From Sediminibacillus massiliensis (GTDB lineage: Bacteria; Bacillota; Bacilli; Bacillales; Amphibacillaceae): 64,000 bases of DNA. The notes under the pieces were generated by a model that searched no databases, had not been told where the DNA came from, and was given only the letters and a program-made list of their open reading frames with translations. Of the stretch, positions 17,212 through 26,041 are shown one piece after another. Position 1 is the stretch's first letter. Each line of letters begins with the position of its first letter. Made by a program: the position numbers and the translations under genes. Location of the stretch: contig NZ_LT732535.1 of NCBI RefSeq assembly GCF_900156915.1, forward strand, positions 3,835,967 through 3,899,966. The letters are read 5' to 3'.

Positions 17212-18368
17212 CCAAACGGGAAATACGAATCGGGATGATCGGTTATCAGTTTATGGGGAAAGCACACAGCCATGCATACAGGGATTTGCCATTCTTTTTT
17301 GGCACGGAGATTAAACCGGTCCTTAGAGCAGTTTCAGGTAGAAAAGAAGAAGCGGTGAAGGATGCCGCCGAACAAATGGGTTGGGAATCTTACGAAACAG
17401 ATTGGCGGAAATTGATCGAACGTGAGGATATCGATGTCGTCGATATTGTTACGCCAAACCATACCCATGCGGAAATTGCGATAGCTGCAGCCAAAGCCGG
17501 AAAGCATATCATAACGGAAAAACCTCTTGCTTTGACCCTTGAAGAAGCCAGGGAAATGCTTCAGGCAGTCAAAGAAAATAATGTCAAACACATGATTTGT
17601 CATAACTACCGGTTCGCGCCGGCTGTCCAATTCGCAAAGAAACTTATTGAGGATGGCAAATTGGGGCACATCTATCATTTTCGTGCGAATTATTTGCAGG
17701 ACTTTATCATGGACCCCGAATTCCCGTTGGTGTGGCGTCTGAAAAAAGAAGTATCAGGGTCTGGTGCACTTGGCGATATCGGTGCACACAGTATCGATTT
17801 AGCCCGCTTTTTGGTTGGGGAGATTACTGAAGTAGTTGGTACGATGGAAACCTTTATTAAGGAGCGTCCTGCAGGTGAAATGGCAGGAGGGTTGAAGGGC
17901 CAGGCGGACAACAGTGAGTATGGCGAAGTGACAGTGGATGATGCTGTTGCTTTCATAGCCAAGTTTGAGAGCGGTACACTTGGAACGTTTGAAGCGACAA
18001 GGTTTGCCGGTGGGAACCGCAACAAGAATAAATTTGAAATAAATGGGGAAAAAGGATCCCTTCGCTGGGATATGGAGAATATGAACACGCTTGATGTCTA
18101 CTTTGCGGAAGACGAAGCCGGATTGCAAGGGTTCAGGACAATCAGTTGTACAGAGGAGGAGCACCCTTATGCAGGGGCTTATTGGCCGCCGGGACATATT
18201 ATCGGATATGAGCATACATTTATCCATTTAATCCATGAATTCTTACACGGAATAACCGGCAATGTACAGCCTGCGCCAAATTTTGAAGACGGTGTTAAGA
18301 ATCAAGCTATATTGGAAGCAGTGGAACGATCTTCTAATTCAAGGAAATGGGAAACAGTGAGGAACTAA
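17199..18368 (+). CDS. Gfo/Idh/MocA-family oxidoreductase (second of two)
   Basis: A 389-residue dehydrogenase. It has an N-terminal Rossmann domain (IGMIGYQFMGKAH), EKP at residues 107-109 and the full catalytic block LGDIGAHSIDLARFL with Lys, Asp and His in place. The more common histidine is therefore present here, unlike in the first Gfo protein. The start is GTG at 17199 (or GTG at 17202), inside the end of the isomerase gene, so translation is probably coupled. It ends the ThuA operon. Substrate unknown; inositol-, glucoside- or galactose-type compounds are all possible in the family. Confidence 0.88.
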   Translation: MVGVAKREIRIGMIGYQFMGKAHSHAYRDLPFFFGTEIKPVLRAVSGRKEEAVKDAAEQMGWESYETDWRKLIEREDIDVVDIVTPNHTHAEIAIAAAKAGKHIITEKPLALTLEEAREMLQAVKENNVKHMICHNYRFAPAVQFAKKLIEDGKLGHIYHFRANYLQDFIMDPEFPLVWRLKKEVSGSGALGDIGAHSIDLARFLVGEITEVVGTMETFIKERPAGEMAGGLKGQADNSEYGEVTVDDAVAFIAKFESGTLGTFEATRFAGGNRNKNKFEINGEKGSLRWDMENMNTLDVYFAEDEAGLQGFRTISCTEEEHPYAGAYWPPGHIIGYEHTFIHLIHEFLHGITGNVQPAPNFEDGVKNQAILEAVERSSNSRKWETVRN

Positions 18369-18372
18369 TAAA

Positions 18373-18406
18373 AAGAGGCTTATCCGGATATCTGGATAAG
18401 CCTCTT
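18373..18406. terminator. Bidirectional terminator between the ThuA operon and xylR
   Basis: AAGAGGCTTATCC pairs with GGATAAGCCTCTT around an 8-nt loop that itself pairs partly. The genes on either side are convergent and each stop lies within 12 nt of the stem. Confidence 0.85.
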
Positions 18407-18417
18407 AATGTGTGTTA

Positions 18418-19626
18418 TCAATTATTCAGGATTTTCTTGCTGACATCGACACTGAGAAAACGTTCCACCGAAAGGGCTGATACCCCCAAAGCAGTGGAAT
18501 AGGTGGATAACTCTGCGAAATCTATATGCAAATCTTTATGCTGGAACCATAATGTGTGACTGACCATTCGCTGTTCCAGTGTCTTCATGAGCCACTCCTC
18601 TGATAGAGCCATTCTGTTTCCGATGATAATTTGTTCGGGATTAAAAATATTGATTATATTATTGAGTCCTATTCCTAAATAATCGCCGGTTTTTTCAAAG
18701 AGCCGAATAATTTCCTCATTGCCGTTCTCGGCCTCTTCAATTAAATCTTCCAATGTCCAGCCATCTGCTTTTGAAGGTTGGATTCCTGCCTTATCTGCTT
18801 CCAGCAGCAAGGCTTGTTCAGATGCATATAATTCCCAGCATCCCCTGTTGCCGCAACGACATTCACGTCCTTCTGCCTGGATGGTCATATGTCCCAGTTC
18901 ACCGGAAAAGCCATTTCGGCCTTTGTATAACTTTTCGTTCAGAATAAGACCGACACCAATACCGATGCCTGCACTTACATACACAAGATTATTGTAATCT
19001 TTCCCTGCACCAAATTTCTTTTCCCCATAACCACCTGCATTCGCTTCATTTTCGATTGTGATCGGAAGCCGGAATTTCCGTTCGAGAATTGTTTTCAAAT
19101 GAACATTTTTCCATCCGAGGTTCGGGGCAAGCAGCACTTCGCCGCTGTTGCTTACTGTACCGGGAACCCCCACAGCAATTCCGATTATTCCATAGGGACT
19201 TGGAGGGGCAACAGATATTAAATGATTGATCATTTCAAACAACTGGGTCAGACTTTCCTGATAGGATATGCGTTTATAGTAAATCTTTTTCTCGTGCTGG
19301 ATGTTTCCCTGAAGATCGGTAAGAACTCCCAATATGTAATTGACACCGAGGTCGATACCGATTGAATAGCCGGCTATATGATTGAATAGGAGCATGACAG
19401 GCCTTCTGCCCCCGCTGGACTCTCCGGGGCCGGACTCACTGATTAACTGTTCCTCAAGCAGCTCATTGACGAGGGAGGATACAGTACCTTTATTTAAACC
19501 AGTTCGTTGAGCAATATCGGCACGTGAAAGAGGAGCATACTCTTTTATCATGTCTAAAACTAATGATTTGTTTCCCTTTTTAACTACAAATTGGTTCCAT
19601 GTCTTGTTTGCACTTATTTCCATCAT
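18418..19626 (-). CDS. xylR: XylR, xylose-responsive ROK-family repressor
   Basis: A 402-residue ROK regulator. The N-terminal winged helix at about residues 20-75 contains APLSRADIAQRTGLNKGTVS. The sugar-kinase-like domain follows, with GIDLGVNYI, the zinc motif CRCGNRGCWE and IENEANAGGYGE. It should bind D-xylose and release xyl operators. The operators at 12463, 20063 and 26876 fit the Bacillus xylO style. AAGGAGGAT precedes two ATG codons, 19626 and 19623; the second has the better spacing. It is transcribed away from the xylose transporter. Confidence 0.93.
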   Translation of the reverse strand: MMEISANKTWNQFVVKKGNKSLVLDMIKEYAPLSRADIAQRTGLNKGTVSSLVNELLEEQLISESGPGESSGGRRPVMLLFNHIAGYSIGIDLGVNYILGVLTDLQGNIQHEKKIYYKRISYQESLTQLFEMINHLISVAPPSPYGIIGIAVGVPGTVSNSGEVLLAPNLGWKNVHLKTILERKFRLPITIENEANAGGYGEKKFGAGKDYNNLVYVSAGIGIGVGLILNEKLYKGRNGFSGELGHMTIQAEGRECRCGNRGCWELYASEQALLLEADKAGIQPSKADGWTLEDLIEEAENGNEEIIRLFEKTGDYLGIGLNNIINIFNPEQIIIGNRMALSEEWLMKTLEQRMVSHTLWFQHKDLHIDFAELSTYSTALGVSALSVERFLSVDVSKKILNN

Positions 19627-20060
19627 GATCCTCCTTCTTAAATACCATGTGCGTTGCGTTCAGTTTTGGCGATTGTTTTTGAATGCGCTGTCATTAGCGA
19701 AAACTGCAAAATCAATTTTATGTCCGAGTGGGAATTTGGTGGTGTTGGATGGTGGAGTATAGGTTAAGTTCAATAGGTGGCGAGGATAGGATAGCAGCTC
19801 AATTAATGAGTCATTCAAATTTCCTTTTTTGGTCAAAAGCTGTTCACAAAATCTATTGGATGATTAAAGGTTAGCATAATTATTCTGATTCCGCTACTGT
19901 ACCTTTTACAATTTTTATACAAAAAATTAATTAATTGTCTTGAAAAAAGGGCTAAGACTTTTCGGCATCATTGACAGGTCCTTCTTTTTCCCTATCTTTT
20001 CCTATATTTCGAGGGGGATTACAACTATTCTCCTAGCTTTCTTTCTATAATTCTATTATA
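19627..20060. other. Long spacer between xylR and the xylose transporter
   Basis: This 434-bp stretch shows no convincing gene or terminator. It is AT-rich towards the right and should hold the xylR promoter, but no clear -35/-10 pair was recognised on the minus strand. The transporter control elements begin at 20063. Confidence 0.6.
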
Positions 20061-20062
20061 AA

Positions 20063-20088
20063 CTTAGTTTATCCAGTAGACAAACAAG
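20063..20088 (+). promoter_or_regulatory. XylR-type operator (xylO B)
   Basis: The 26-bp element begins CTTAGTTTATCC and ends AGTAGACAAACAAG. It shares CTT-GTTTA and TAGACAAAC with xylO C and, in reverse orientation, the same frame with xylO A. It covers the -35 box TAGACA of the transporter promoter, so a bound repressor would exclude RNA polymerase. Confidence 0.75.
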
Positions 20089-20105
20089 TTTTTATCTGCT
20101 ATTCT
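20077..20105 (+). promoter_or_regulatory. Promoter of the xylose/xylo-oligosaccharide transporter operon
   Basis: TAGACA (20077-20082), 17-bp spacer, TATTCT (20100-20105). The same TAGACA-17 arrangement occurs at the xylA promoter. Confidence 0.6.
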
Positions 20106-20119
20106 ATATTTGTAAATTG

Positions 20120-20134
20120 ATAAAGCGTTTACAA
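20120..20134 (-). promoter_or_regulatory. cre-like CcpA site
   Basis: On the minus strand TTGTAAACGCTTTAT matches cre apart from the right-end C. It lies about 15 bp after the -10 box and before the ribosome binding site. Confidence 0.6.
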
Positions 20135-20154
20135 AAATATAGGGGGTAAGGTTA

Positions 20155-21459
20155 ATGTTCAGAAAGAAAGCGATTGCATCTTTTGCAGCTGTATTAGCTA
20201 CAGTACTGCTGGTTCTTGCAGGTTGTTCAGGTGGTGGAGAAGGAGCTAGCGGAGATAGTGATAAGAAAACTGTAGAGTTCATGCATTTATGGCCAGAAGG
20301 AAGTTCTAAAGACCATTATGAAATCGTTAACAAAATAGTTGAGGACTATGAAGCAGACAACCCTGATGTAAATGTAGAGTTAGAGATTTTAGGAAATGAA
20401 CAATATAAAGAGAAATTGAAAGTCCTGTCGACTTCAGGAGAACTTCCAGATGTGGGAATGACATGGGCTGCCGGTTTCTTGGAGCCGTATGTTGATGGTG
20501 AAATGTTCGCGCCTTTAAATGATGTTTTAGAAGATGGTTTACAAGATCAGTTTGTATCAGGTACGACGGAAGCATATGCTATCGATGACAATACTTACGG
20601 CCTTCCGCTTGAATTGAATATCGCACCTATTTTCTACAACAAAGCGATATTTGAAGAGAATGGATTAGAAGTACCGAAAACATATGAAGAGTTTCAAAAT
20701 GTCGTAACAACATTGCAAGATAACGGTGTTGCTCCAATAGCACTCGGTAACAGAGATAGATGGACAGGCTCTTTGTGGTATATGTACCTTGCTGATCGAA
20801 TTGGCGGAGCAGAAACACTGACAAAAGCCATTGACCGCTCTGGTTCTTTTGAAGATCCGGCTCTTGTGGAAGCGGCTTCAAAGGTACAGGAACTTGTCGA
20901 TTTGAACGCTTTCGCAGATGGATACAATGCGCTATCTGATCAAGAAGCAAAAAGCTTGTTTATGAATGGCCAGGCAGCAATGTACTTAATCGGTTCTTGG
21001 GACTTGCCGAACTACACAACGAATGAAGAAGTACCACAAGAGTTCAGAGATAATGTCGGTTTCTTCGGTTTCCCTACTGTTGAAGGACAAGGCGATTTGA
21101 ATAGCTGGGTTGGTGGACCTGGTGTGGGACTATTCGTAGCCGAAAATTCTGATGTGAAAGAAGAAGCGAAAGACTTTGCAGCGTATTTCGTAGAGAATTG
21201 GGGCGAACAGGCAGTTACGGATGCAGGTGTAATTCCGGCGACAAAAGTCGATACAGAAGCAGTTGAGCTTCCGCAAATGTATATCGATGTTTTGGATGAG
21301 TTGAATCAAGCGAGCAATATCACTCTATTTGCCGACGTACAAATGAGTCCGGAAGTTGCCCAAGTTCACTTGGATGCTATTCAATCCTTGTTTGGCGGAG
21401 AAATTACACCGGAAGAATTCACTGAATTACAAGAAGAAGCATTAGCTGAAGAGGAATAA
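20155..21459 (+). CDS. CUT1 ABC transporter solute-binding lipoprotein (xylose/xylo-oligosaccharide)
   Basis: A 434-residue family 1 binding protein with a basic signal, hydrophobic core and lipobox LAGC with Cys24, then a Gly/Ser linker. VEFMHLWPEGSSKDHYEIVNKI opens the mature domain. The protein differs clearly from the WWGD-type binding proteins elsewhere in this window. AGGGGGTAAGG precedes the ATG. The XylR-type operator, the cre site and the following GH52 gene point to xylose or xylo-oligosaccharide as ligand. No ATPase is encoded nearby, so a shared MsmX-type ATPase is likely. Confidence 0.9.
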   Translation: MFRKKAIASFAAVLATVLLVLAGCSGGGEGASGDSDKKTVEFMHLWPEGSSKDHYEIVNKIVEDYEADNPDVNVELEILGNEQYKEKLKVLSTSGELPDVGMTWAAGFLEPYVDGEMFAPLNDVLEDGLQDQFVSGTTEAYAIDDNTYGLPLELNIAPIFYNKAIFEENGLEVPKTYEEFQNVVTTLQDNGVAPIALGNRDRWTGSLWYMYLADRIGGAETLTKAIDRSGSFEDPALVEAASKVQELVDLNAFADGYNALSDQEAKSLFMNGQAAMYLIGSWDLPNYTTNEEVPQEFRDNVGFFGFPTVEGQGDLNSWVGGPGVGLFVAENSDVKEEAKDFAAYFVENWGEQAVTDAGVIPATKVDTEAVELPQMYIDVLDELNQASNITLFADVQMSPEVAQVHLDAIQSLFGGEITPEEFTELQEEALAEEE

Positions 21460-21483
21460 ACTGGAAAATAAATGCCTTAAGTG

Positions 21484-21513
21484 AAAAGGACATATCTCTC
21501 GGTGTGTCCTTTT
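21484..21513 (+). terminator. Intercistronic hairpin between binding protein and permease genes
   Basis: AAAAGGACA and TGTCCTTTT form a 9-bp stem with a 12-nt loop. There is no strong T-run after the stem, so it probably acts as a partial terminator or 3' stabiliser. Such hairpins raise binding-protein output over permeases in many ABC operons. Confidence 0.6.
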
Positions 21514-21544
21514 CCAATACATAAAGGATTTGGGGTTGAAGCTT

Positions 21545-22423
21545 ATGAACAAAGTTATGTCAAACAAATTGATGATAGCGTTATATACCCTGCCGGCTTT
21601 ATTGTTGATTGGTGTGTTGATCTATATTCCATTGATCCTGACGGGATATTACGGCTTGATGGACTGGGATGGAATCGGGGATATGACGTTCATCGGACTG
21701 GAAAACTACATTGCAGCAATTCAAGATGCGAAATTCTGGGAAAGTGCCGGCCATTCATTCTTGCTGGCTGTCTTCTCAACGCTTAGTCTTGTCATCTATT
21801 TAGCCATTTCGCTGATTCTGGCTTCCAAAATTAAAGGGGCAGATTTGCTTCGCAAGATTTATTTGGTACCAATGTTGCTATCTTCTGTAGCGATTGCCCA
21901 GCTTTGGATTAAAATCTATAATCCAGCGAACGGTATTTTAAATAGTTTACTAGGCTGGTTCGGCATTGATAATCCTCCGGCATGGTTAGGGGACCCTTCG
22001 GTCGTGTTGTATGCCATATTCATTCCGATTTTATGGCAGTATGCCGGTTTTTACATTTTGATTTATTATGCAGCATTGAAAAACATTCCAGATTCTCTAA
22101 TTGAAGCAGCAAAAATTGACGGAGCATCGGCTTTTGAAATAGCTTATAAAATCAAACTTCCACTGATCATGGGTGTGGTGAAAGTGACGATTGTCCTGGC
22201 TATTGTCGGTTCATTGAAATACTTCGATTTGATTTATGTTATGACCGGCGGGGGGCCGAGTGGTGCCAGTGAAGTTATGGCTTCATACATGTACAAGCTC
22301 GCGTTTGCCAGCTATGACTTTGGATATGGAAGTGCCATCGGTTTCTTGTTGTTGATTATCACGTTGATTGTCACTGTTTTGATCAGAAAACTTACTGCAG
22401 ATAAAGATGAATTACAGTATTAA
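21545..22423 (+). CDS. Carbohydrate ABC transporter permease (MalF/UgpA type)
   Basis: A 292-residue permease with six predicted membrane segments. The ATPase-contact loop is EAAKIDGASAFEIAYKIKLP. ATG at 21545 is preferred because GGGGTTGA lies upstream at suitable spacing; an in-frame TTG at 21530 has poor spacing, and ATG at 21557 is a further option. It follows the binding protein after an 85-nt gap that holds a hairpin. Its partner permease starts 15 nt downstream. Confidence 0.9.
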   Translation: MNKVMSNKLMIALYTLPALLLIGVLIYIPLILTGYYGLMDWDGIGDMTFIGLENYIAAIQDAKFWESAGHSFLLAVFSTLSLVIYLAISLILASKIKGADLLRKIYLVPMLLSSVAIAQLWIKIYNPANGILNSLLGWFGIDNPPAWLGDPSVVLYAIFIPILWQYAGFYILIYYAALKNIPDSLIEAAKIDGASAFEIAYKIKLPLIMGVVKVTIVLAIVGSLKYFDLIYVMTGGGPSGASEVMASYMYKLAFASYDFGYGSAIGFLLLIITLIVTVLIRKLTADKDELQY

Positions 22424-22437
22424 GGGAGGCAATCGCT

Positions 22438-23259
22438 ATGGGTAAATTAGGTTATACCATTCTTTATATATGTCTGGCACTTGTTGCGGTCTTTCAAATA
22501 TTCCCGCTTGCCTGGCTGGTTTTATTCTCGCTGAAAGACAGCAGGGAAATCTTTGCCTCGCCACCGCTTTCCCTGCCAGAAGAGCTTAAATGGGAAAACT
22601 ATGTAAAAGTATGGGAAGGAAACATCGGTGTTTACTTTTTAAATAGTGTTTGGTACACAGTAGCTGCCATTTTGTTAACGGTTATCTTGGCGAGTATGGC
22701 GACATTCGCGATTACAAGAATGAACTGGAAATTAAATAAATTGGCATTAGGCTTATTCATGGTTGGCTTGATGATTCCGATTCATTCTTCTTTGATCCCG
22801 CTTTACAGCATGTTTTTAAGTGTAAACTTGATTGATAATCCATTGTCGATCATCATCACCTATACTGCTTATAACCTGCCGATCACGATGATGATTTTGC
22901 TCGGATTTTATTATACATTGCCAAGGGAAATTGAAGAGGCAGCCATTATCGACGGTTGTTCTATCCATCGCTTGTTTTTCCGTATCATCATGCCGATGAC
23001 CATTCCGGTGATGTCTACCACGGTTATTATCAATATGATTTATAACTGGAATGAATTTGTATTCGTCAATACGTTCATCAGTTCAGATAAGTACAAGACA
23101 TTGACTGTTGGTATCCAAAACTTTGTCGGCCAATATATGACGGACTGGGGCGCAATCGGAGCAACATTGGTAATCAGTGTTCTACCTGTCCTTGTAGCAT
23201 TTTTCTTTTTCAGTAACAAAATTGTGGAAGGTATCTCTGCAAGTGCTGTTAAAGGGTAA
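22438..23259 (+). CDS. Carbohydrate ABC transporter permease (MalG/UgpE type)
   Basis: A 273-residue second permease with six hydrophobic segments. The EAA loop reads EIEEAAIIDGCSIHRLFFRI. It lacks the long basic N-terminal extension of the homologs at 5635 and 39090, which marks this transporter as a separate subfamily. AGGGAGG precedes the ATG. It is followed by the GH52 beta-xylosidase gene after 39 nt, so uptake and hydrolysis are probably co-transcribed. Confidence 0.9.
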   Translation: MGKLGYTILYICLALVAVFQIFPLAWLVLFSLKDSREIFASPPLSLPEELKWENYVKVWEGNIGVYFLNSVWYTVAAILLTVILASMATFAITRMNWKLNKLALGLFMVGLMIPIHSSLIPLYSMFLSVNLIDNPLSIIITYTAYNLPITMMILLGFYYTLPREIEEAAIIDGCSIHRLFFRIIMPMTIPVMSTTVIINMIYNWNEFVFVNTFISSDKYKTLTVGIQNFVGQYMTDWGAIGATLVISVLPVLVAFFFFSNKIVEGISASAVKG

Positions 23260-23298
23260 ATTTTATTTACTATAATATGGCGGAAAGGAAGAACAGAT

Positions 23299-25410
23299 TT
23301 GGATAATAAATTTTTCAATGCCCACCATTCCCCCATTGGAGCATTTTCGAGCTTCACGTTAGGTTTTCCTGGCAATGGCGGCGGGTTGGATGTGGAATTG
23401 GGCAGATCCCCGCGTAAAAATGTCTTTATCGGATTAGAGTCATTGGAAAAAGAAGGGCATTATGAGGCACTGCCATTCTTCGGTTCCAGTGAAGATGAAA
23501 GTAAGCGTTATGATATCGAAAACCCTGACCCGGATCCTGATAAGCCGGAAATCATTCATGCTTTTCCTAAAGAAGAAGTGGAACGTGATTTCCGACTTGG
23601 CAGTGATACTTGGAAAGCCGGCGATATTACCTTCACCATCTATTCACAAGTCCAACCGGTAGAAAATCCGGAGACTGCTTCCGAAGATGAATTGAAACGA
23701 ACACTGCTTCCGGCAGTACTAGCAGAATTGACGGTTGATAATACCAAAGGTACGAAAAAACGCCGTGCTTTCTTTGGTTATGAAGGTAGTGACCCATACA
23801 GTTCCATGAGAAGGCTTGATGCCACGACAGAAGAATTAGCCGGGATAGGACAAGGCAGGTTTACTGCTCTCGCAGCATCTCGTGACACGGTCAAATCGGC
23901 TTTGCATTTCAGTGTCGAAAACATACTCACTACTCCATTCGAAGAGAACTGGGCATTTGGGCTCGGCCCTGTCGGAACGCTAATTGCCGACGTTCCTGCC
24001 GGTGAAAAAGTCACCTATCAGTTTGCTGTTTGTTTTTACAGAGGCGGACTCGTGACTGCCGGTATGGATAGCTCCTATTATTACACGAAGTATTTCCAAA
24101 ACATAGAAGAAGTAGCAGAGTTTGCGTTGGAAAACTTCGACCAAATCAAAGATAGGGCGTTGAAAGCGAACGATATGGTCGATAATGCAACCCACTTATC
24201 TGAAGATCAGAAATTCATGCTTGCCCATTCAATCAGGAGTTACTATGGAAGTACGCAGTTATTGCTCCGTGAGGACAAACCGTTCTGGGTAGTGAATGAA
24301 GGTGAATATCGGATGATGAACACCTTTGATTTGACCGTTGATCAGTTGTTCTTTGAACTGAAGATGAACCCGTGGACGGTCAAAAACGAACTTGATATGT
24401 TCATTGAACGGTTTAGTTATACAGATGAAGTCCGTTTTCCGGGAGAAGAGAAGCTGTATCCTGGAGGAATAAGCTTCACACATGATATGGGAGTAGCGAA
24501 CACAATCAGCCGTCCACATTATTCCTCTTACGAATTGTACGGAATCGATGGATGCTTTTCCCATATGACACATGAACAGCTGGTGAATTGGGTGTTAACA
24601 GCGGCCGTTTATGTAGAACAGACAAAAGATCAACAATGGCTGGATAATAATCTTGATGTTTTTGAAAGTTGTTTTCACAGCATGATAAATCGTGACCATC
24701 CTGATCCCGACAAGCGCAACGGTTTGATGGGACTTGATTCCTCGAGAGTAATGGGGGGAGCTGAGATAACGACTTACGACAGTCTTGATGTTTCGTTAGG
24801 TCAGGCCCGAAACAATATTTATCTTGCCGGCAAAATCTGGGCTTCCTATGTAGCTTTTGAAAAGATTTTTCATGACAAAGGGCAAAAGGAATTGGCAGCA
24901 CAAGCTGGCAGCCAGGCTGAAAAATGCGCACAGACCATCGTCGATAATGTTACTCCAGATGGCTATGTTCCGGCTGTCATCGGTGAAAACAACGATTCCA
25001 AAATCATTCCTGCAATAGAAGGACTTGTATTCCCTTATTATACAAACAATCAGGAAGCTTTGGATCCGGAGGGGCGTTTCGGCAGTTATATAAAAGTGTT
25101 GAAAAACCACCTTGATTCTGTCTTGAAGGATGGAAGCTGCCGGTTTGAGGATGGAGGCTGGAAACTGTCTTCGACAAGCAATAATTCCTGGTTAAGCAAA
25201 ATCTATCTAAGTCAGTTCATCTCACGCCATATATTGAATTATCAGGATGAAGGCGGAACAGAAGCCGATGCTGCACATGTGAAATGGCTTACCCATCCAA
25301 AATTGTCCGTCTGGAGCTGGAGTGATCAGATCTTATCAGGCGAGATCATCGGCAGTAAATATTATCCGAGGGGTGTTACAAGCATCCTTTGGCTGGAAGA
25401 ATCCGAATAA
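23299..25410 (+). CDS. GH52 beta-xylosidase (intracellular)
   Basis: A 703-residue family 52 glycosidase, nearly the same length as Geobacillus XynB2 (705) and alike along the whole chain. It begins FFNAHHSPIGAFSSFTLGFP. The nucleophile glutamate lies in VVNEGEYRMMNTFDL (around residue 333) and the acid/base aspartate in TTYDSLDVSLGQARN (around 493). The C-terminus ends YYPRGVTSILWLEE. No signal peptide is seen, so it works in the cytoplasm on imported xylo-oligosaccharides. The start is TTG at 23299 behind AAGGAAGAA. Having both GH43 and GH52 beta-xylosidases suggests different oligomer preferences. It is the last gene of the transporter operon. Confidence 0.95.
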   Translation: MDNKFFNAHHSPIGAFSSFTLGFPGNGGGLDVELGRSPRKNVFIGLESLEKEGHYEALPFFGSSEDESKRYDIENPDPDPDKPEIIHAFPKEEVERDFRLGSDTWKAGDITFTIYSQVQPVENPETASEDELKRTLLPAVLAELTVDNTKGTKKRRAFFGYEGSDPYSSMRRLDATTEELAGIGQGRFTALAASRDTVKSALHFSVENILTTPFEENWAFGLGPVGTLIADVPAGEKVTYQFAVCFYRGGLVTAGMDSSYYYTKYFQNIEEVAEFALENFDQIKDRALKANDMVDNATHLSEDQKFMLAHSIRSYYGSTQLLLREDKPFWVVNEGEYRMMNTFDLTVDQLFFELKMNPWTVKNELDMFIERFSYTDEVRFPGEEKLYPGGISFTHDMGVANTISRPHYSSYELYGIDGCFSHMTHEQLVNWVLTAAVYVEQTKDQQWLDNNLDVFESCFHSMINRDHPDPDKRNGLMGLDSSRVMGGAEITTYDSLDVSLGQARNNIYLAGKIWASYVAFEKIFHDKGQKELAAQAGSQAEKCAQTIVDNVTPDGYVPAVIGENNDSKIIPAIEGLVFPYYTNNQEALDPEGRFGSYIKVLKNHLDSVLKDGSCRFEDGGWKLSSTSNNSWLSKIYLSQFISRHILNYQDEGGTEADAAHVKWLTHPKLSVWSWSDQILSGEIIGSKYYPRGVTSILWLEESE

Positions 25411-25428
25411 AACCAGTTATTGGTCAAG

Positions 25429-25459
25429 GCCTTGCCATATTTAATGGTAAGGCTTTTTT
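25429..25459 (+). terminator. Rho-independent terminator after the GH52 gene
   Basis: GCCTTGCCAT pairs with ATGGTAAGGC (one G-U pair) around a 5-nt loop, followed by TTTTTT. Confidence 0.85.
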
Positions 25460-25527
25460 GTATTGTTGGCATCCATGAGATGGGTAGATAGGTGAGAAGA
25501 CGACATTTGTTAAAAGTTGCCATTTTT

Positions 25528-25556
25528 TTGAATGCCTATGTTAAATTAAATATAGA
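25528..25556 (+). promoter_or_regulatory. Promoter of the small membrane protein gene
   Basis: TTGAAT (25528-25533) and TATAGA (25551-25556) with a 17-bp spacer lie 64 bp before the start codon. Confidence 0.55.
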
Positions 25557-25619
25557 GTTTGTGATGGGGAATTTTTAAACGAATGGGCAGATTTGCTCAA
25601 TAAGAAAGGGGGCATGGTT

Positions 25620-25904
25620 ATGTGGGTAATATTGGGCGTAATTGCTATAGCAGCAACTCTTATAAATCTTTATTTATATAAAGCTGGAAAGGATTATAAG
25701 CTTGCTATGGCGATGGGATTATCATTTACAGCATTAACACTTTGTGCTGAATACAGTCTTGTATCTCGGTGGGTAAAAGTGGAAGATTGGGCAGCTTTAT
25801 CGGATGTAGTTCCTGGTATGGAAAGGGCATTATGGTTTTTGACAATTGTTTCGATTTTACTAAATATGGCACCTTTACTTTTAAAACAAAAAAGTAAGGA
25901 ATAA
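25620..25904 (+). CDS. Small conserved-type membrane protein, function unknown
   Basis: A 94-residue protein with three hydrophobic stretches: VILGVIAIAATLINLYLY at the N-terminus, a middle segment around AMGLSFTALTLCAEYSL, and ALWFLTIVSILLNMAPLLL near the end. It finishes with a short basic tail (KQKSKE). AAAGGGGG gives ATG at 25620 a spacing of 7 nt; the in-frame ATG at 25614 is only 1 nt from it. It has its own promoter and terminator and is not clearly part of the xylose operons. I do not recognise a named family. Confidence 0.7.
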   Translation: MWVILGVIAIAATLINLYLYKAGKDYKLAMAMGLSFTALTLCAEYSLVSRWVKVEDWAALSDVVPGMERALWFLTIVSILLNMAPLLLKQKSKE

Positions 25905-25960
25905 TTATTTGGATTCCAATTCAGTCTGAAAAACGGATAAAACCTTCATATATAACCACA

Positions 25961-25992
25961 AAAATGACGTGTGCCAATTCACACGTCATTTT
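25961..25992. terminator. Bidirectional terminator between convergent genes
   Basis: AAAATGACGTGTG pairs perfectly with CACACGTCATTTT around a 6-nt loop, giving T-runs on both strands. Confidence 0.88.
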
Positions 25993-26041
25993 GTCAATCT
26001 GCACCTTGAAAAGGAAACCTTTTCAACTGTCGGAATGCTTT

